Positions 1 to 9,584 of a DNA stretch of 64,000 nucleotides are shown here, piece after piece. The notes beneath the pieces were generated by a model, which saw only the letters and a program-made list of their open reading frames with translations, made no database searches and was not told the origin of the DNA. Each line of letters opens with the position of its first letter. Position 1 is the first letter of the stretch. A program made the translations under genes and the position numbers. Source of the stretch: Candidatus Thiodubiliella sp. (GTDB lineage: Bacteria > Pseudomonadota > Gammaproteobacteria > PS1 > Pseudothioglobaceae); assembly GCA_029237605.1 (NCBI GenBank), contig JAQRGB010000001.1:372311-436310 (forward strand), read 5' to 3'.

Positions 1-1
1 G

Positions 2-496
2 GTTGATGACAAAATCGTATTTGAATCTTCAGTGATTGGCGAATTTATCAATGACATTGGCGCACTTGATTTATATCCTAAAGATGCAATTTCTAAAGCT
101 AATAACCGTTCTTGGGTTCAATTTTCATCATTATTATTTAATGATTTATCTGTTGCAGTCACAGGTAATGAGGATGAATTCAATACATCAAAAGCCTCTC
201 TATTTGCAAAACTTGACAAAATTGAAATAGCTAAAAGTGATAATAAATTTTTTAATGGCAATAACTTTACAATAATTGATGCAGCCATTGCGCCCTTCTT
301 TATGCGATTAGCATGGATTAATAAATTTACCAATAACACCATATCTATCATAGAATTTAAACATTTAAACGCTTGGAGTGATGCTATTTTAGCTGTTAAA
401 ATCGTAAAAACTTCCGTAATAAAAAATTTAGATGACGTATATTATTCAAATATTGAAGCACGTGAGGGATATCTTTCAACGTTACTAATTGATTAA
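2..496 (+). CDS. Glutathione S-transferase family protein, 3' part (5' end outside window)
   Basis: The frame is open from base 2, so the N-terminus lies upstream of the window. The visible start VFESSVIGEFIND is the GST-fold motif at the end of the thioredoxin-like domain (Glu-Ser contacts the glutathione gamma-glutamyl group; 'ESxxIxEYL'). A helical C-terminal domain follows with FTIIDAAIAPFF, matching the conserved GST N-capping/Asp segment. It could be an SspA-type regulator or a true transferase; the substrate cannot be told. It ends 25 bases before the MMPL exporter gene and may be co-transcribed with it. Confidence 0.75.
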   Translation, partial: VDDKIVFESSVIGEFINDIGALDLYPKDAISKANNRSWVQFSSLLFNDLSVAVTGNEDEFNTSKASLFAKLDKIEIAKSDNKFFNGNNFTIIDAAIAPFFMRLAWINKFTNNTISIIEFKHLNAWSDAILAVKIVKTSVIKNLDDVYYSNIEAREGYLSTLLID

Positions 497-521
497 TTTT
501 TAATTAACAAATATTACCAAT

Positions 522-2915
522 ATGAACTGGCGACTAAAAATAGTACAAAATTTTGAAAATTTAGCAGATTTTATTTTTGACAATAGCAAAAAAACCATTT
601 TTGCAGTTTTACTTATTGTTGCAGCACTTGGGTCTAATCTGCCTAACCTTAAAATGGATACTTCAACTGAAGGTTTTTTGCATAAAACTGATGAAATGCG
701 CATTAAATATGATAAGTTTCGTGATCAATTTGGTAGGGATGAAAAAATATTAATTGCCATTAAAACACAAGATATTTTTAATTATGACTTTCTTAAAAAA
801 CTAGCATTACTACATAAAGAATTAGAAAATAATTTACCATATATTGAAGAAGTTAATTCTTTGATAAACACAAGAAATACACATGGTACAGCTGATAGTT
901 TAGTAGTTGAGGATTTATTTGATAATTATAAAATTGACAAATCTACGCTAAGTAACAAAAAAAAATTAGCAACCTCCAACCCCTTATTAAAAAATTTAAT
1001 ATTCAATGATGATAAAACTTTCACCAATATTATTATTGACACTCAGACTTATTCTAGTTTTGATAAATATGGTGAAAAAATAATCATTAATGAAGAAGAT
1101 GAGTTCGCAGAAGAGGTAATTAACGACACACCAAAACTCTATTTAACAGATGACGAAAATACCAAAATTATTGAAGCAGTTCAACAAATTATTAAAAAAT
1201 ATGAGGATGATAATTTTAAAATTTATCTCGCTGGATCTGCATTATTTGCAGGAGTTATCAAACAATCTATGCAGAAAGACAGCGAAAGTTTTATTCAAAA
1301 AATGTTAGTAGTAGTAACGTTGGTTCTAGCACTCATGTTTAGGCGCGTATCAGGAGTTATTCTGCCTATTCTTACTGTTGCCTTGACTATTATTAGTACC
1401 ATTTCTTTAATGGCGTTATTTAAAGCTCCATTTACCGTTGTCACGCAAATTATGCCCTCATTTTTATTGGCAGTAATTACTGGAGCAAGTATTCATCTAT
1501 TAGCTATCTTTTATAAAGATTTTTCCAGAACTGGAAATAAAAAATTAGCATTGCGTTTTGCCATGGGTCATTCTGGCTTTGCTATTGTAATGACTTCACT
1601 TACCACTGCTGCTGGCATGTGGTCGTTTTCATTTTCTGAAGTGGCGCCTGTTGCTGATCTAGGTATTTTTGCCAGTAGTGGCATTATGCTAGGGCTACTG
1701 TTTGTATTAATTTTACTTCCTGCCATGATTGCTATGCTTAAACTTAAGCACAAGCCAATTTCCAAATACAACTTTGTGATGGATAATATTTTACACAAAA
1801 TTGCAGATTTTGCGCTAAATCGTGCCAAAATTATTGTTGTGATTAGTAGCATTATGATTGTTATTGCTATTTTCTTTGCGACACAAATGAAATTTTCTCA
1901 TCATCCACTCGTCTGGTTTGAGTACGATCATCCTATACGTGTTAGCATTGAGACAATTGACAAACAATTAAAAGGATCAATGACTTTAGAAATTATTGTA
2001 GATACTGGGCGTGAAAATGGCCTATACGAACCAGCAATGTTACAAAAAATTGAAAAGATTACTAATTACCTTAATGCACTCAAAAATGAATATATTTATG
2101 TGGGTAAAACCATTACACTAGTTGATGTTTTAAAAGAAACCAATAAGGCGTTAAATGCTAATAATTTAGCATTTTACAAAATTCCTACCAACAAAGATTT
2201 GATTGCGCAAGAGTTATTTTTATTTTCCAATAGTGGTAATGATGATTTAGAAGATTTTGTTGATTCTAGTTTTTCCAAAGCACGCATAACAGTCAAAGTG
2301 CCATATATTGATGCCATGAAATACAATAAATTTTTAGGTAATATTAAAGCCAAAATTTCACAAGAATTAAACACTAGTGCTAATGTTTCTTTTACGGGAA
2401 TTGGGGTGTTGCTTGCTAGTATTATGGAAAAATCAATTCGCTCTAGTGCCGTTAGCTATGTGATTGCATTTAGTTTGATTACCATTATGATGATAATTCT
2501 AGTTGGTAATATTAAAATTGGCTTAATTAGCATGATACCGAATATTTTGCCTATACTTACAATTGTAGCAATAATGGTAGCTTTCGGCATTCCTTTTGAT
2601 ATGTTCTCAATGCTTGTAGGCGCAATTGCCCTAGGTCTTGCAGTTGACGACACAGTGCATTTTATGCATAATTTTAATCACTATCGCCTATCTGGAAAAA
2701 GCGTCGATGAAGCAACAAGGTTAACTTTAGTTGGCACAGGCAGAGCAATTGTAGTTACATCTATTGTGCTTTCACTTGGATTCTTAGTGTTACTAAGCGC
2801 AAGTATGACTAATATGTTTAATTTTGGCGTTTTAACTGCCAGCGCTATTTTTATAGCTCTAATTGCTGACTTTTTGCTGTTGCCTGCAATTATGAAACTT
2901 TTAGAAAAAAAATAA
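522..2915 (+). CDS. MMPL/RND-superfamily exporter, inner membrane
   Basis: A 797-residue polytopic protein with the RND duplication: an N-terminal helix (about 25-42), a large periplasmic loop, a membrane bundle (about 258-410), a second helix and loop, and a C-terminal bundle (about 635-795). The segment GLAVDDTVHF (Asp-Asp near 709-710) is the conserved acidic site of proton-coupled MMPL transporters. These proteins move lipids or other hydrophobic molecules. The LolA-like and barrel genes that follow without a gap suggest a three-part route across the envelope. The cargo is unknown. Confidence 0.85.
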   Translation: MNWRLKIVQNFENLADFIFDNSKKTIFAVLLIVAALGSNLPNLKMDTSTEGFLHKTDEMRIKYDKFRDQFGRDEKILIAIKTQDIFNYDFLKKLALLHKELENNLPYIEEVNSLINTRNTHGTADSLVVEDLFDNYKIDKSTLSNKKKLATSNPLLKNLIFNDDKTFTNIIIDTQTYSSFDKYGEKIIINEEDEFAEEVINDTPKLYLTDDENTKIIEAVQQIIKKYEDDNFKIYLAGSALFAGVIKQSMQKDSESFIQKMLVVVTLVLALMFRRVSGVILPILTVALTIISTISLMALFKAPFTVVTQIMPSFLLAVITGASIHLLAIFYKDFSRTGNKKLALRFAMGHSGFAIVMTSLTTAAGMWSFSFSEVAPVADLGIFASSGIMLGLLFVLILLPAMIAMLKLKHKPISKYNFVMDNILHKIADFALNRAKIIVVISSIMIVIAIFFATQMKFSHHPLVWFEYDHPIRVSIETIDKQLKGSMTLEIIVDTGRENGLYEPAMLQKIEKITNYLNALKNEYIYVGKTITLVDVLKETNKALNANNLAFYKIPTNKDLIAQELFLFSNSGNDDLEDFVDSSFSKARITVKVPYIDAMKYNKFLGNIKAKISQELNTSANVSFTGIGVLLASIMEKSIRSSAVSYVIAFSLITIMMIILVGNIKIGLISMIPNILPILTIVAIMVAFGIPFDMFSMLVGAIALGLAVDDTVHFMHNFNHYRLSGKSVDEATRLTLVGTGRAIVVTSIVLSLGFLVLLSASMTNMFNFGVLTASAIFIALIADFLLLPAIMKLLEKK

Positions 2916-3709
2916 TGAAAAAACTACTGCTATCTGCACTATTCTTAAGTTTTAGCGTTAATGCTTTAACTGGTTTAGAAATTATGCAAAAAGTTGATAA
3001 TAGAGATGATGGCAATAGTATTACTTCTATTATGCAAATGATTTTAATTGATAAAAATAATAAAAAACGCATCAGACAAATGCGTGCATTTTCTAAAAAA
3101 ATTAATAAAAATACCGAATATAAATCTATCTTTTTTATATCTCCTAGTGATGTAAAAAATACTGCATTTTTAACCTTCGATTATAGCGATGATGATAAAG
3201 ATGATGATCAATGGATGTATCTTCCAGCACTCAAAAAAACCAAGCGTATTCCAGCCAGCGATAAAGATAATGCCTTTATGGGTAGTGATTTTTCTTATGC
3301 TGATATAACAGATAAAAACCTTGATGATTATCATTTTAAATTATTAAAAGAAGATATTATAAAACGCAATGATAAAAAAAACTCAGTATGGGTTATTCAA
3401 TCTTTACCTAAAAATCAAGCAATAATTGACGAAACTGGATACACAAAAAGCATCTTATATATTCGCAAAGATAACTATATGCTTGCTCGCGCTAAATTTT
3501 ATCTAAAAAAGGCCAACAGAGTGAAATATATGGATATTAGAAAAATGAAAAAAATTAATGGTATTTGGGTAGCAACACAAACTACAATGACCACAAAATC
3601 TGGTAAACAAACATTACATAAAACTATTTTAAGCAATAGTGGTATTAAAATAAATATTGCTATTGATAGCGATATGTTTAGTATTCGTAAAATTGAAAAA
3701 GGCTTGTGA
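2915..3709 (+). CDS. LolA-like outer-membrane lipoprotein-sorting family protein
   Basis: 264 residues with a clear signal peptide (MKKLLLSALFLSFSVNA), so it should be periplasmic. The central block DQWMYLPALKKTKRIPASDK followed by FMGSDFSYADIT is typical of the LolA-like proteins (Pfam LolA_like type) encoded beside MMPL exporters. Its ATG shares one base with the exporter stop codon, which implies translational coupling. By fold it should bind a hydrophobic ligand and shuttle it between the inner-membrane pump and the barrel protein encoded next. It is not canonical LolA. Confidence 0.8.
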   Translation: MKKLLLSALFLSFSVNALTGLEIMQKVDNRDDGNSITSIMQMILIDKNNKKRIRQMRAFSKKINKNTEYKSIFFISPSDVKNTAFLTFDYSDDDKDDDQWMYLPALKKTKRIPASDKDNAFMGSDFSYADITDKNLDDYHFKLLKEDIIKRNDKKNSVWVIQSLPKNQAIIDETGYTKSILYIRKDNYMLARAKFYLKKANRVKYMDIRKMKKINGIWVATQTTMTTKSGKQTLHKTILSNSGIKINIAIDSDMFSIRKIEKGL

Positions 3710-4984
3710 ATGAGAATTTTCTTAGTTCTTTTAATATCATTTTCATTAAATGCCGAAGAAGAATTTAACAACTCTGGGTTTGATGATAACTTTACCGAAG
3801 AACTAGTAGTACAAATAAAACCACCTGAAAAAGGCTCAGTGTATGGCTCTGTTGATTTAGAATCACATTACAATATTAGCAATAACAAAAATTTGTCCTC
3901 CGCTAAAATTTTGGCAGACTTGAGTGCTGAATACAAAATAGATAATAAAACTAAAATAAGCGGAAACTTAAAATCTTATCATGATCTCATTTTCGATGTA
4001 AGTAACAATTATTCGATAACTCCTAATGGCTATAAAAATAAGTTAAATTTAAACGAGTTAAATATTGAAGGTAGTATTAACTCAAACCTTGATTTTAAAA
4101 TTGGCAGGCAAATTATCGTATGGGGTAAGTCTGACTATATCCGCATTACTGATATTTTAAATCCATTAGATAACCGCACCCCAGGACTAATTGATATTAA
4201 AAATTTACGTCTTGGTAGAATGATGAGCAAATTAGATTATTACCAAAATTCATTAAAATTATCTACCATTGTATTACACGAAAATCGCTTTAGTAGAAAT
4301 CCAAAATTTGGCTCTGATTTTAAAACTAGCGCTAATTTATCAGAAAACAAACCCAGTAATAATTTAAAAAATACTGGTGTTGCGTTAAGTCTAACAGGTG
4401 AATTTTCTGGTTATGATTTTGGCATTTATTTTGCCGACACTTACCTTGATAAATCTTATCTTAAAAATAGTATTTTACATTTTGATAATAAATCAAAAAT
4501 GTTGGGCTTTGCCTATAATCAAGTTATTGATAATTTTTTGTTAAAAATAGAAGCGGCTTATTTTAACACCATTAAATATTCAGGACTTAATCGTACAAAA
4601 TCAAGAATTGATAGTTTAATCGGTGTGGAATATACAGATATTAGTGATGGTTCAATTAGTTATGAGTTGTCACTCAGAAAAATCAATAATTATAACAATA
4701 TCATTAACACCCAATATAACAACTTTACCAAACAAGAAACCTATCAACACGCCTTGCGTTTTACTCAATCATATCTCCATCAAACACTTAATTTAACCGC
4801 AATTTTAGGTATATTTGGTAAAAATGGCGACAAGGGTGGTTTTACTAGAACTTCACTAGATTATGCTATTGATGATAAAATTTCGATTAGCGGCGGCATT
4901 ATTGACTATATCGGTGGCTCTAGCGTAACTGATCCAATCAGAGACAATGATAGAATTTTTACCAAAATTAGTTATTCTTTTTAG
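3710..4984 (+). CDS. Outer-membrane beta-barrel-like protein (DUF1302-like)
   Basis: 424 residues with a short signal peptide (ends near NAEEE) and alternating polar/hydrophobic strands throughout, including KIGRQIIVWGKSDYIRITDILNP, a segment seen in DUF1302-type barrels. It ends in an aromatic residue (KISYSF), the usual C-terminal signature for outer-membrane insertion. It begins on the base after the LolA-like gene and forms the third member of the operon. It probably provides the outer-membrane step. The family call is by gene order and sequence flavour, so moderate. Confidence 0.65.
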   Translation: MRIFLVLLISFSLNAEEEFNNSGFDDNFTEELVVQIKPPEKGSVYGSVDLESHYNISNNKNLSSAKILADLSAEYKIDNKTKISGNLKSYHDLIFDVSNNYSITPNGYKNKLNLNELNIEGSINSNLDFKIGRQIIVWGKSDYIRITDILNPLDNRTPGLIDIKNLRLGRMMSKLDYYQNSLKLSTIVLHENRFSRNPKFGSDFKTSANLSENKPSNNLKNTGVALSLTGEFSGYDFGIYFADTYLDKSYLKNSILHFDNKSKMLGFAYNQVIDNFLLKIEAAYFNTIKYSGLNRTKSRIDSLIGVEYTDISDGSISYELSLRKINNYNNIINTQYNNFTKQETYQHALRFTQSYLHQTLNLTAILGIFGKNGDKGGFTRTSLDYAIDDKISISGGIIDYIGGSSVTDPIRDNDRIFTKISYSF

Positions 4985-4987
4985 AGT

Positions 4988-5335
4988 CTAAATAATCGCC
5001 AATACATTATCAGGTGGTCTTCCAATTACCGTGCCTTTATCAGTTCTTATAATTGGACGCTCAATAAGAATTGGGTTGTCAGCCATTGCTTGAATTAAAT
5101 CATCTTCACTAAGTAATTCGTCACCTAAATTATTGGCTTTATAAGGCGCTTCAAAGGTGCGCATTAATGACCTAGCATCCATTCTTAACTCACTAAGCAA
5201 TATCTTTAATTCGTGAATTGATGGAGGTTTATCTAAATAATTAATTACCTTAAAATCAATATTTTTTTCTTCTAAAATATTTAAAGTCAATCTAGATTTT
5301 GTACATTCAGGATTGTGATAAATTATTACACTCAT
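4988..5335 (-). CDS. arsC: ArsC-family arsenate reductase (glutaredoxin-dependent type)
   Basis: 115 residues, the usual length for the family. The N-terminal motif HNPECTKSR puts the nucleophilic Cys at 11, as in E. coli ArsC (Cys12). Arginines that bind the oxyanion are present in LMRTFEAPY, ERPIIR and GRPPDNV. The family reduces arsenate to arsenite with glutathione/glutaredoxin, but it also includes YfgD-type proteins of unclear substrate, and no arsB or arsR is seen nearby. It is transcribed divergently from the TlpA-like gene with only 16 bases between the start codons. Confidence 0.85.
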   Translation of the reverse strand: MSVIIYHNPECTKSRLTLNILEEKNIDFKVINYLDKPPSIHELKILLSELRMDARSLMRTFEAPYKANNLGDELLSEDDLIQAMADNPILIERPIIRTDKGTVIGRPPDNVLAII

Positions 5336-5351
5336 ATACTTAAATTACACT

Positions 5352-5870
5352 ATGAAAAAAATTTTTATTATACTCTATACTATTATCTCTCTAAGCACCG
5401 TTCAAGCAATCACACCTGATATTCCTTCAGCTAAAAGTAGTTCGTTATTAAATTATAAAAATACTATTAAAATACCTGAATTCTCAGTAATAGACATAAA
5501 TGGAAAAACCCATAATAATAATACTATTAAAGGCAAATACTTAATAGTTAATTTTTGGGCAACTTGGTGCCCACCTTGTAGAAAAGAAATCCCTGCACTT
5601 ATTGAGTTTTACAGCAAAAATTCAGATATAATAGAAATATTAGGCGTGAATTATGAGCAAGCTAATATAGATAATATTATTGATTTCACTGATACTTATA
5701 TGGTAAATTATCCTATTATTTTATCTGATGAAAATAATCGTAGGGAATACAAAAAATTTGGCGAGGTTATTGGGCTGCCAACTACCTATATTTACGCACC
5801 AAATGGTTCGTTAGCTGATTATCTTATGGGGGAGATAAATGTTGATACTTTAAATAAAGTGATACACTAA
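5352..5870 (+). CDS. TlpA/ResA-like periplasmic thioredoxin
   Basis: 172 residues with a signal peptide (MKKIFIILYTIISLSTVQA). The core VNFWATWCPPCRKEIPAL carries the CPPC redox pair near residue 74, and the cis-Pro loop is visible as GLPTTYIYAPNG. Such proteins reduce periplasmic disulfides, for example in cytochrome c maturation. A second TlpA-like gene at 38.5-38.9 kb is broken, so this copy may carry that load alone. Confidence 0.88.
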   Translation: MKKIFIILYTIISLSTVQAITPDIPSAKSSSLLNYKNTIKIPEFSVIDINGKTHNNNTIKGKYLIVNFWATWCPPCRKEIPALIEFYSKNSDIIEILGVNYEQANIDNIIDFTDTYMVNYPIILSDENNRREYKKFGEVIGLPTTYIYAPNGSLADYLMGEINVDTLNKVIH

Positions 5871-5898
5871 TATTAATTAAAAAACACCTATAAAAATC

Positions 5899-6837
5899 CT
5901 AAAATAAAGTCTTTGATTTTAAATTTTCATCTCTGACTAATCTTGGTACTAAATAGCCACTAAGACTATTTTGCAATGTTTTATATAATTTCTGTGCATT
6001 TTCATCACTAACTAAAAAATGTTCTGCACCACTGACTTTATCCAGTAAATGCAAATAATAAGGTAAAATACCTATTTCAAACAACTCAGTAGAGAGTTTG
6101 CTTAAAATCGATACACTGTCGTTTACACCCTTTAATAAAACTGATTGATTGAGCAAAGTGACATTATTAAATTCCTGTATCGCCTTAGTAAAGACATCAG
6201 ATAATTCATTGACATGATTAATATGTGTGACCAATACCACATTGATCTTGCTTTTACTTAATATATCAATCAGCTTTGTTGTGATTCTACTTGGCGTTAC
6301 TACAGCACTACGTGTGTGAATACGTAGGTTTTTAATATGTGGAATATTTTCAATTTTTTCGATTAATTGTGCAAGTTTTTCATCACTCAAACTCAAAGGG
6401 TCACCGCCACTTAATATAACTTCGTTAATTTGCGAATGACTACGAATATAGTCTTCAATAGCTAAATAGTTACTTATTGCATCATGTTTGGTGTAATTAA
6501 AATTCTGCCGAAAGCAATATTGGCAATGAATAGCACAAACTCTAGAGGTAATCAATAAAACTCGATTATGATACTTATGAATAAGTCCAGTAATAGGCAT
6601 ATATTTTTCATCATCTAATGGTGATATACTAAAGCCACTTTGTGCTTGAATAGGTGCACTAATAACTTGTTTTAACAGCGGATCATTAGGGTCATTTTTA
6701 TTTATTAGATTAGCAAATTCTAAAGGGATTTTAATAGGAAAGCTTTGGTCTTGGAATTGCTGAGATTGAAAAAAAAGATTGCAACTGTCTGCGCTCTTTA
6801 ACGTATTGCGTAAGTTATATTGCCAATTATCATCCAT
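5899..6837 (-). CDS. epmB: EF-P (R)-beta-lysylation protein EpmB, lysine 2,3-aminomutase family
   Basis: 312 residues, matching EpmB rather than the longer catabolic aminomutases. The radical-SAM cluster motif CAIHCQYCF (Cys 101, 105, 108) is intact, and VILSGGDPLSL is the SAM-binding GGDP segment. EpmB converts (S)-alpha-lysine to (R)-beta-lysine, which EpmA then attaches to elongation factor P to relieve polyproline stalling. Neither efp nor epmA is in the window. Confidence 0.93.
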   Translation of the reverse strand: MDDNWQYNLRNTLKSADSCNLFFQSQQFQDQSFPIKIPLEFANLINKNDPNDPLLKQVISAPIQAQSGFSISPLDDEKYMPITGLIHKYHNRVLLITSRVCAIHCQYCFRQNFNYTKHDAISNYLAIEDYIRSHSQINEVILSGGDPLSLSDEKLAQLIEKIENIPHIKNLRIHTRSAVVTPSRITTKLIDILSKSKINVVLVTHINHVNELSDVFTKAIQEFNNVTLLNQSVLLKGVNDSVSILSKLSTELFEIGILPYYLHLLDKVSGAEHFLVSDENAQKLYKTLQNSLSGYLVPRLVRDENLKSKTLF

Positions 6838-6931
6838 AAGAATGAATTTTATCAGTATAGCTAATTAACAATGTATCATACACGCTATACTACTTGTACT
6901 GCACAACGGTTTTTTAAGAAAATAAAATTAT

Positions 6932-6962
6932 TATAAATCACTAATTAAATTAGTGATTTATA
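6932..6962 (-). terminator. Inverted repeat, possible terminator of the RMF-like gene
   Basis: TATAAATCACTAAT and its exact reverse complement flank a 3-base spacer (14-bp arms). Read on the minus strand, it lies about 145 bases past the stop of the 61-residue gene and is followed by T-rich sequence (AATTTTATTTTCTT). The stem is AT-rich, so termination strength is uncertain. Confidence 0.35.
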
Positions 6963-7106
6963 GAATGTCAACAATAGCATTAGTGCGTAACTATGTTTTA
7001 GATTGTGACAAGTTGACAAAAGATGAGGATTTAATGATTTACCATAAAAAAAAGACCTGTTTTATTATGTACGTGACTTTTTTTAATTTACTTGCAATCA
7101 ATATGA

Positions 7107-7292
7107 TTAGCAAAAGTTTGTAAAGTTTGCATCTGTATGTCCTTTGCCGTCTTCATAACCAGCTTTCCACTCATCAGTAATTCTTTGTTCTTCAATCTCA
7201 GGGTTATTTAAAAAACCAGCTACCCAACCTTGGATATAATTGTCGTTTACGCCCATTTCTTCCATTTTTTTAACGCCTTCGTAGTATGTCAT
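7107..7292 (-). CDS. Small acidic protein resembling ribosome modulation factor
   Basis: 61 residues with no signal peptide or membrane segment. The layout GWVAGF...QR...EWKAGYEDG recalls ribosome modulation factor (RMF), which has GYQAG...R..W..GW in about 55 residues. Unlike RMF it is acidic and lacks the CPY motif. RMF dimerises 70S ribosomes in stationary phase; that role is only a suggestion here. The gene stands alone between epmB and uvrD with more than 120 bases on each side, so it probably has its own promoter. Confidence 0.55.
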   Translation of the reverse strand: MTYYEGVKKMEEMGVNDNYIQGWVAGFLNNPEIEEQRITDEWKAGYEDGKGHTDANFTNFC

Positions 7293-7421
7293 TAATGATA
7301 CCCCTTACCTTATAATAAATAATGTTTATAATTCTTTACTAGTTAATTAAACTTAAGTTTAGTACTATATAAAAGCAAAATAATATTATACCATTTACAA
7401 AACAATTTACAATAAAAATTT

Positions 7422-9584
7422 ATGAATTTATCTGAAATAATTAACGAACTAAACAGTGAACAATCTCAAGCTGTCATCTTAGATAGTACGCAAAGTGCTT
7501 TAATAATTGCAGGCGCAGGTTCTGGAAAAACTAGAGTTCTAACACATAGAATTGCTTATTTAGTCACGCAAAAAAATATTAATATGGATTCTATCTTAGC
7601 AGTAACTTTCACTAACAAAGCAGCCAATGAAATACGAGAACGGCTCAATATGTTGCTCGTACGACCAGTCAGAAGTATGTGGGTTGGCACTTTTCACGGA
7701 TTAGCACATCGACTATTGCGTGCTCACTCTGTAGAAGCTAATCTAAACCCACAATTTCAAATTCTTGATCAACAAGACCAGTTTCGTATTATTAAACGCT
7801 TAATGAAAGAAAATAATATTGACAAAAATCAACTTCCAGTTAGAAAAGTTCAATGGTTTATTAATCAACAAAAAAACGAAGGTATTCACATAAGTGATAT
7901 TGACGCAGGGTACAATTATTTTAATAAGAAAAGTCTTGAAGTATTTACACTATACGAAAAACATTGCAATGACAATGACCTAATTGACTTTGCTGAATTA
8001 CTGGTGCGTAGCTATGAATTGTTAAAAAATAATCTAGCTCTACTTTCGCACTATCAAACACACTTTAAACATATTTTAGTAGATGAATTTCAAGATACAA
8101 ATACTATACAATACAAATGGATTAAGTTATTATTTAATGGTAATAATAAAGTATTTTGTGTAGGTGATGATGATCAGTCTATTTATGGCTGGCGTGGCGC
8201 AAAAATTGAAAATATCAATAAACTTAAAAAAGATTTTGCACCTCTTCGCACAATTCGCCTTGAGCAAAATTATCGCTCAACAGGTAATATTCTAAAAGCT
8301 TCGAATGCATTAATTACCCGCAATTCAAATCGTATAAGTAAAACTCTATGGACAAATTCAAGTGATGGAGAGCTGATTGATTTATATGAAGCACGTACAG
8401 AAATTGACGAAGCAGATTTCGTTATTAATGCTATTCAAAAACACATTAATGACGGTATATTGGCCAACGAATGTGCTATTCTTTATCGCTCAAACTCGCA
8501 ATCCAGAGCCTTTGAAGAGCGGTTGATTAAATATAATATCCCTTATATTATTTATGGTGGCTTACGATTTTTTGAACGTGCTGAAATCAAAGACGCTTTG
8601 GCTTATTTACGTCTTATAGAAAATACCACTGATAGCGTTGCCTTTGAGCGTGTAATTAATTTTCCAGCACGTGGCATTGGTAACGTTACCGTTGAAAAAG
8701 TGCGAGAATTTGCACGCAAAAACCAAACAGATTTATTTCAAGCATCGATCCATACAGCATCAACATTGTCAACACGTGCTGCCAATTCCTTGATTGAATT
8801 CACTCAATTGATTAAGCAAATGCAAGATAATACCAAGCACTTAGATTTATCTGAAAAAGTTGCTTATTTAATTAAAGAATCAGGGCTTATTGCACATTAT
8901 TCAAATGATAAAATTAATAAAACAGGTAGTAAAATAGCAAACTTAGAAGAGCTTATTGCCGCTGCTAGACAATATAGTCATGAAGAGGACAGCGATATGA
9001 ATGAGGCAATGGGCTTCATCTCTTTGGCTTCGCTTAATTCTAGTGGTAATACTAATACACCAACGCAAAATGTGCAATTAATGACAATCCACTCTGCCAA
9101 GGGTTTAGAGTTTCCTTGTGTATTTTTAACAGGATTGGAAGAAGATTTATTTCCATCTAGACAGTCCAAAGATGAGCCACATTTAATGGATGAAGAAAGA
9201 CGCTTATGTTATGTTGGCATGACGCGAGCAATGAAAAAACTCACAATATCATTTACAATAAAACGCTTTTTACATGGACAATCTATTTATGCTCATCCAT
9301 CTAGATTTTTATCAGAATTTCCAAAAAAATATCTTAATCAGATTAAACAAAAATATGGCCCAACACCACAAAATTATCAAAAAGATAAACTATTTAATCA
9401 AGATATTAAGCCACAAGCAAATGGGGATTTATCTATTGGTAGAACTGTCAAACACCATAAGTTTGGTTTTGGTACTGTACTTAATTTTGAAGGCTCTGGT
9501 GAGAGCACCAGAGTACAAGTTAAATTCAAAACCAATGGCACTAAGTGGCTAATTAGCTCTTACGCCAATTTAGAATTTATGTGA
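7422..9584 (+). CDS. uvrD: DNA helicase II UvrD/Rep/PcrA
   Basis: 720 residues with all superfamily 1A motifs: Walker A AGAGSGKTRVLTHR (about 30), motif II DEFQDTN (about 222), motif III GDDDQSIYGWRGA (about 247), motif V TIHSAKGLEFPCVFLTGLEED (about 548) and motif VI ERRLCYVGMTRA. The last 50 residues hold the basic GRTVKHHKFGFGTVLNFEG segment typical of the UvrD/PcrA C-terminal Tudor-like domain. It unwinds DNA in nucleotide-excision and mismatch repair and strips RecA filaments. UvrD is more likely than Rep because of that C-terminus. Confidence 0.95.
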   Translation: MNLSEIINELNSEQSQAVILDSTQSALIIAGAGSGKTRVLTHRIAYLVTQKNINMDSILAVTFTNKAANEIRERLNMLLVRPVRSMWVGTFHGLAHRLLRAHSVEANLNPQFQILDQQDQFRIIKRLMKENNIDKNQLPVRKVQWFINQQKNEGIHISDIDAGYNYFNKKSLEVFTLYEKHCNDNDLIDFAELLVRSYELLKNNLALLSHYQTHFKHILVDEFQDTNTIQYKWIKLLFNGNNKVFCVGDDDQSIYGWRGAKIENINKLKKDFAPLRTIRLEQNYRSTGNILKASNALITRNSNRISKTLWTNSSDGELIDLYEARTEIDEADFVINAIQKHINDGILANECAILYRSNSQSRAFEERLIKYNIPYIIYGGLRFFERAEIKDALAYLRLIENTTDSVAFERVINFPARGIGNVTVEKVREFARKNQTDLFQASIHTASTLSTRAANSLIEFTQLIKQMQDNTKHLDLSEKVAYLIKESGLIAHYSNDKINKTGSKIANLEELIAAARQYSHEEDSDMNEAMGFISLASLNSSGNTNTPTQNVQLMTIHSAKGLEFPCVFLTGLEEDLFPSRQSKDEPHLMDEERRLCYVGMTRAMKKLTISFTIKRFLHGQSIYAHPSRFLSEFPKKYLNQIKQKYGPTPQNYQKDKLFNQDIKPQANGDLSIGRTVKHHKFGFGTVLNFEGSGESTRVQVKFKTNGTKWLISSYANLEFM

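Noticed and set aside
9274..9552. Second plus-strand frame inside the end of uvrD
   Set aside because: It lies entirely within the conserved uvrD C-terminus in another frame and shows no family features.
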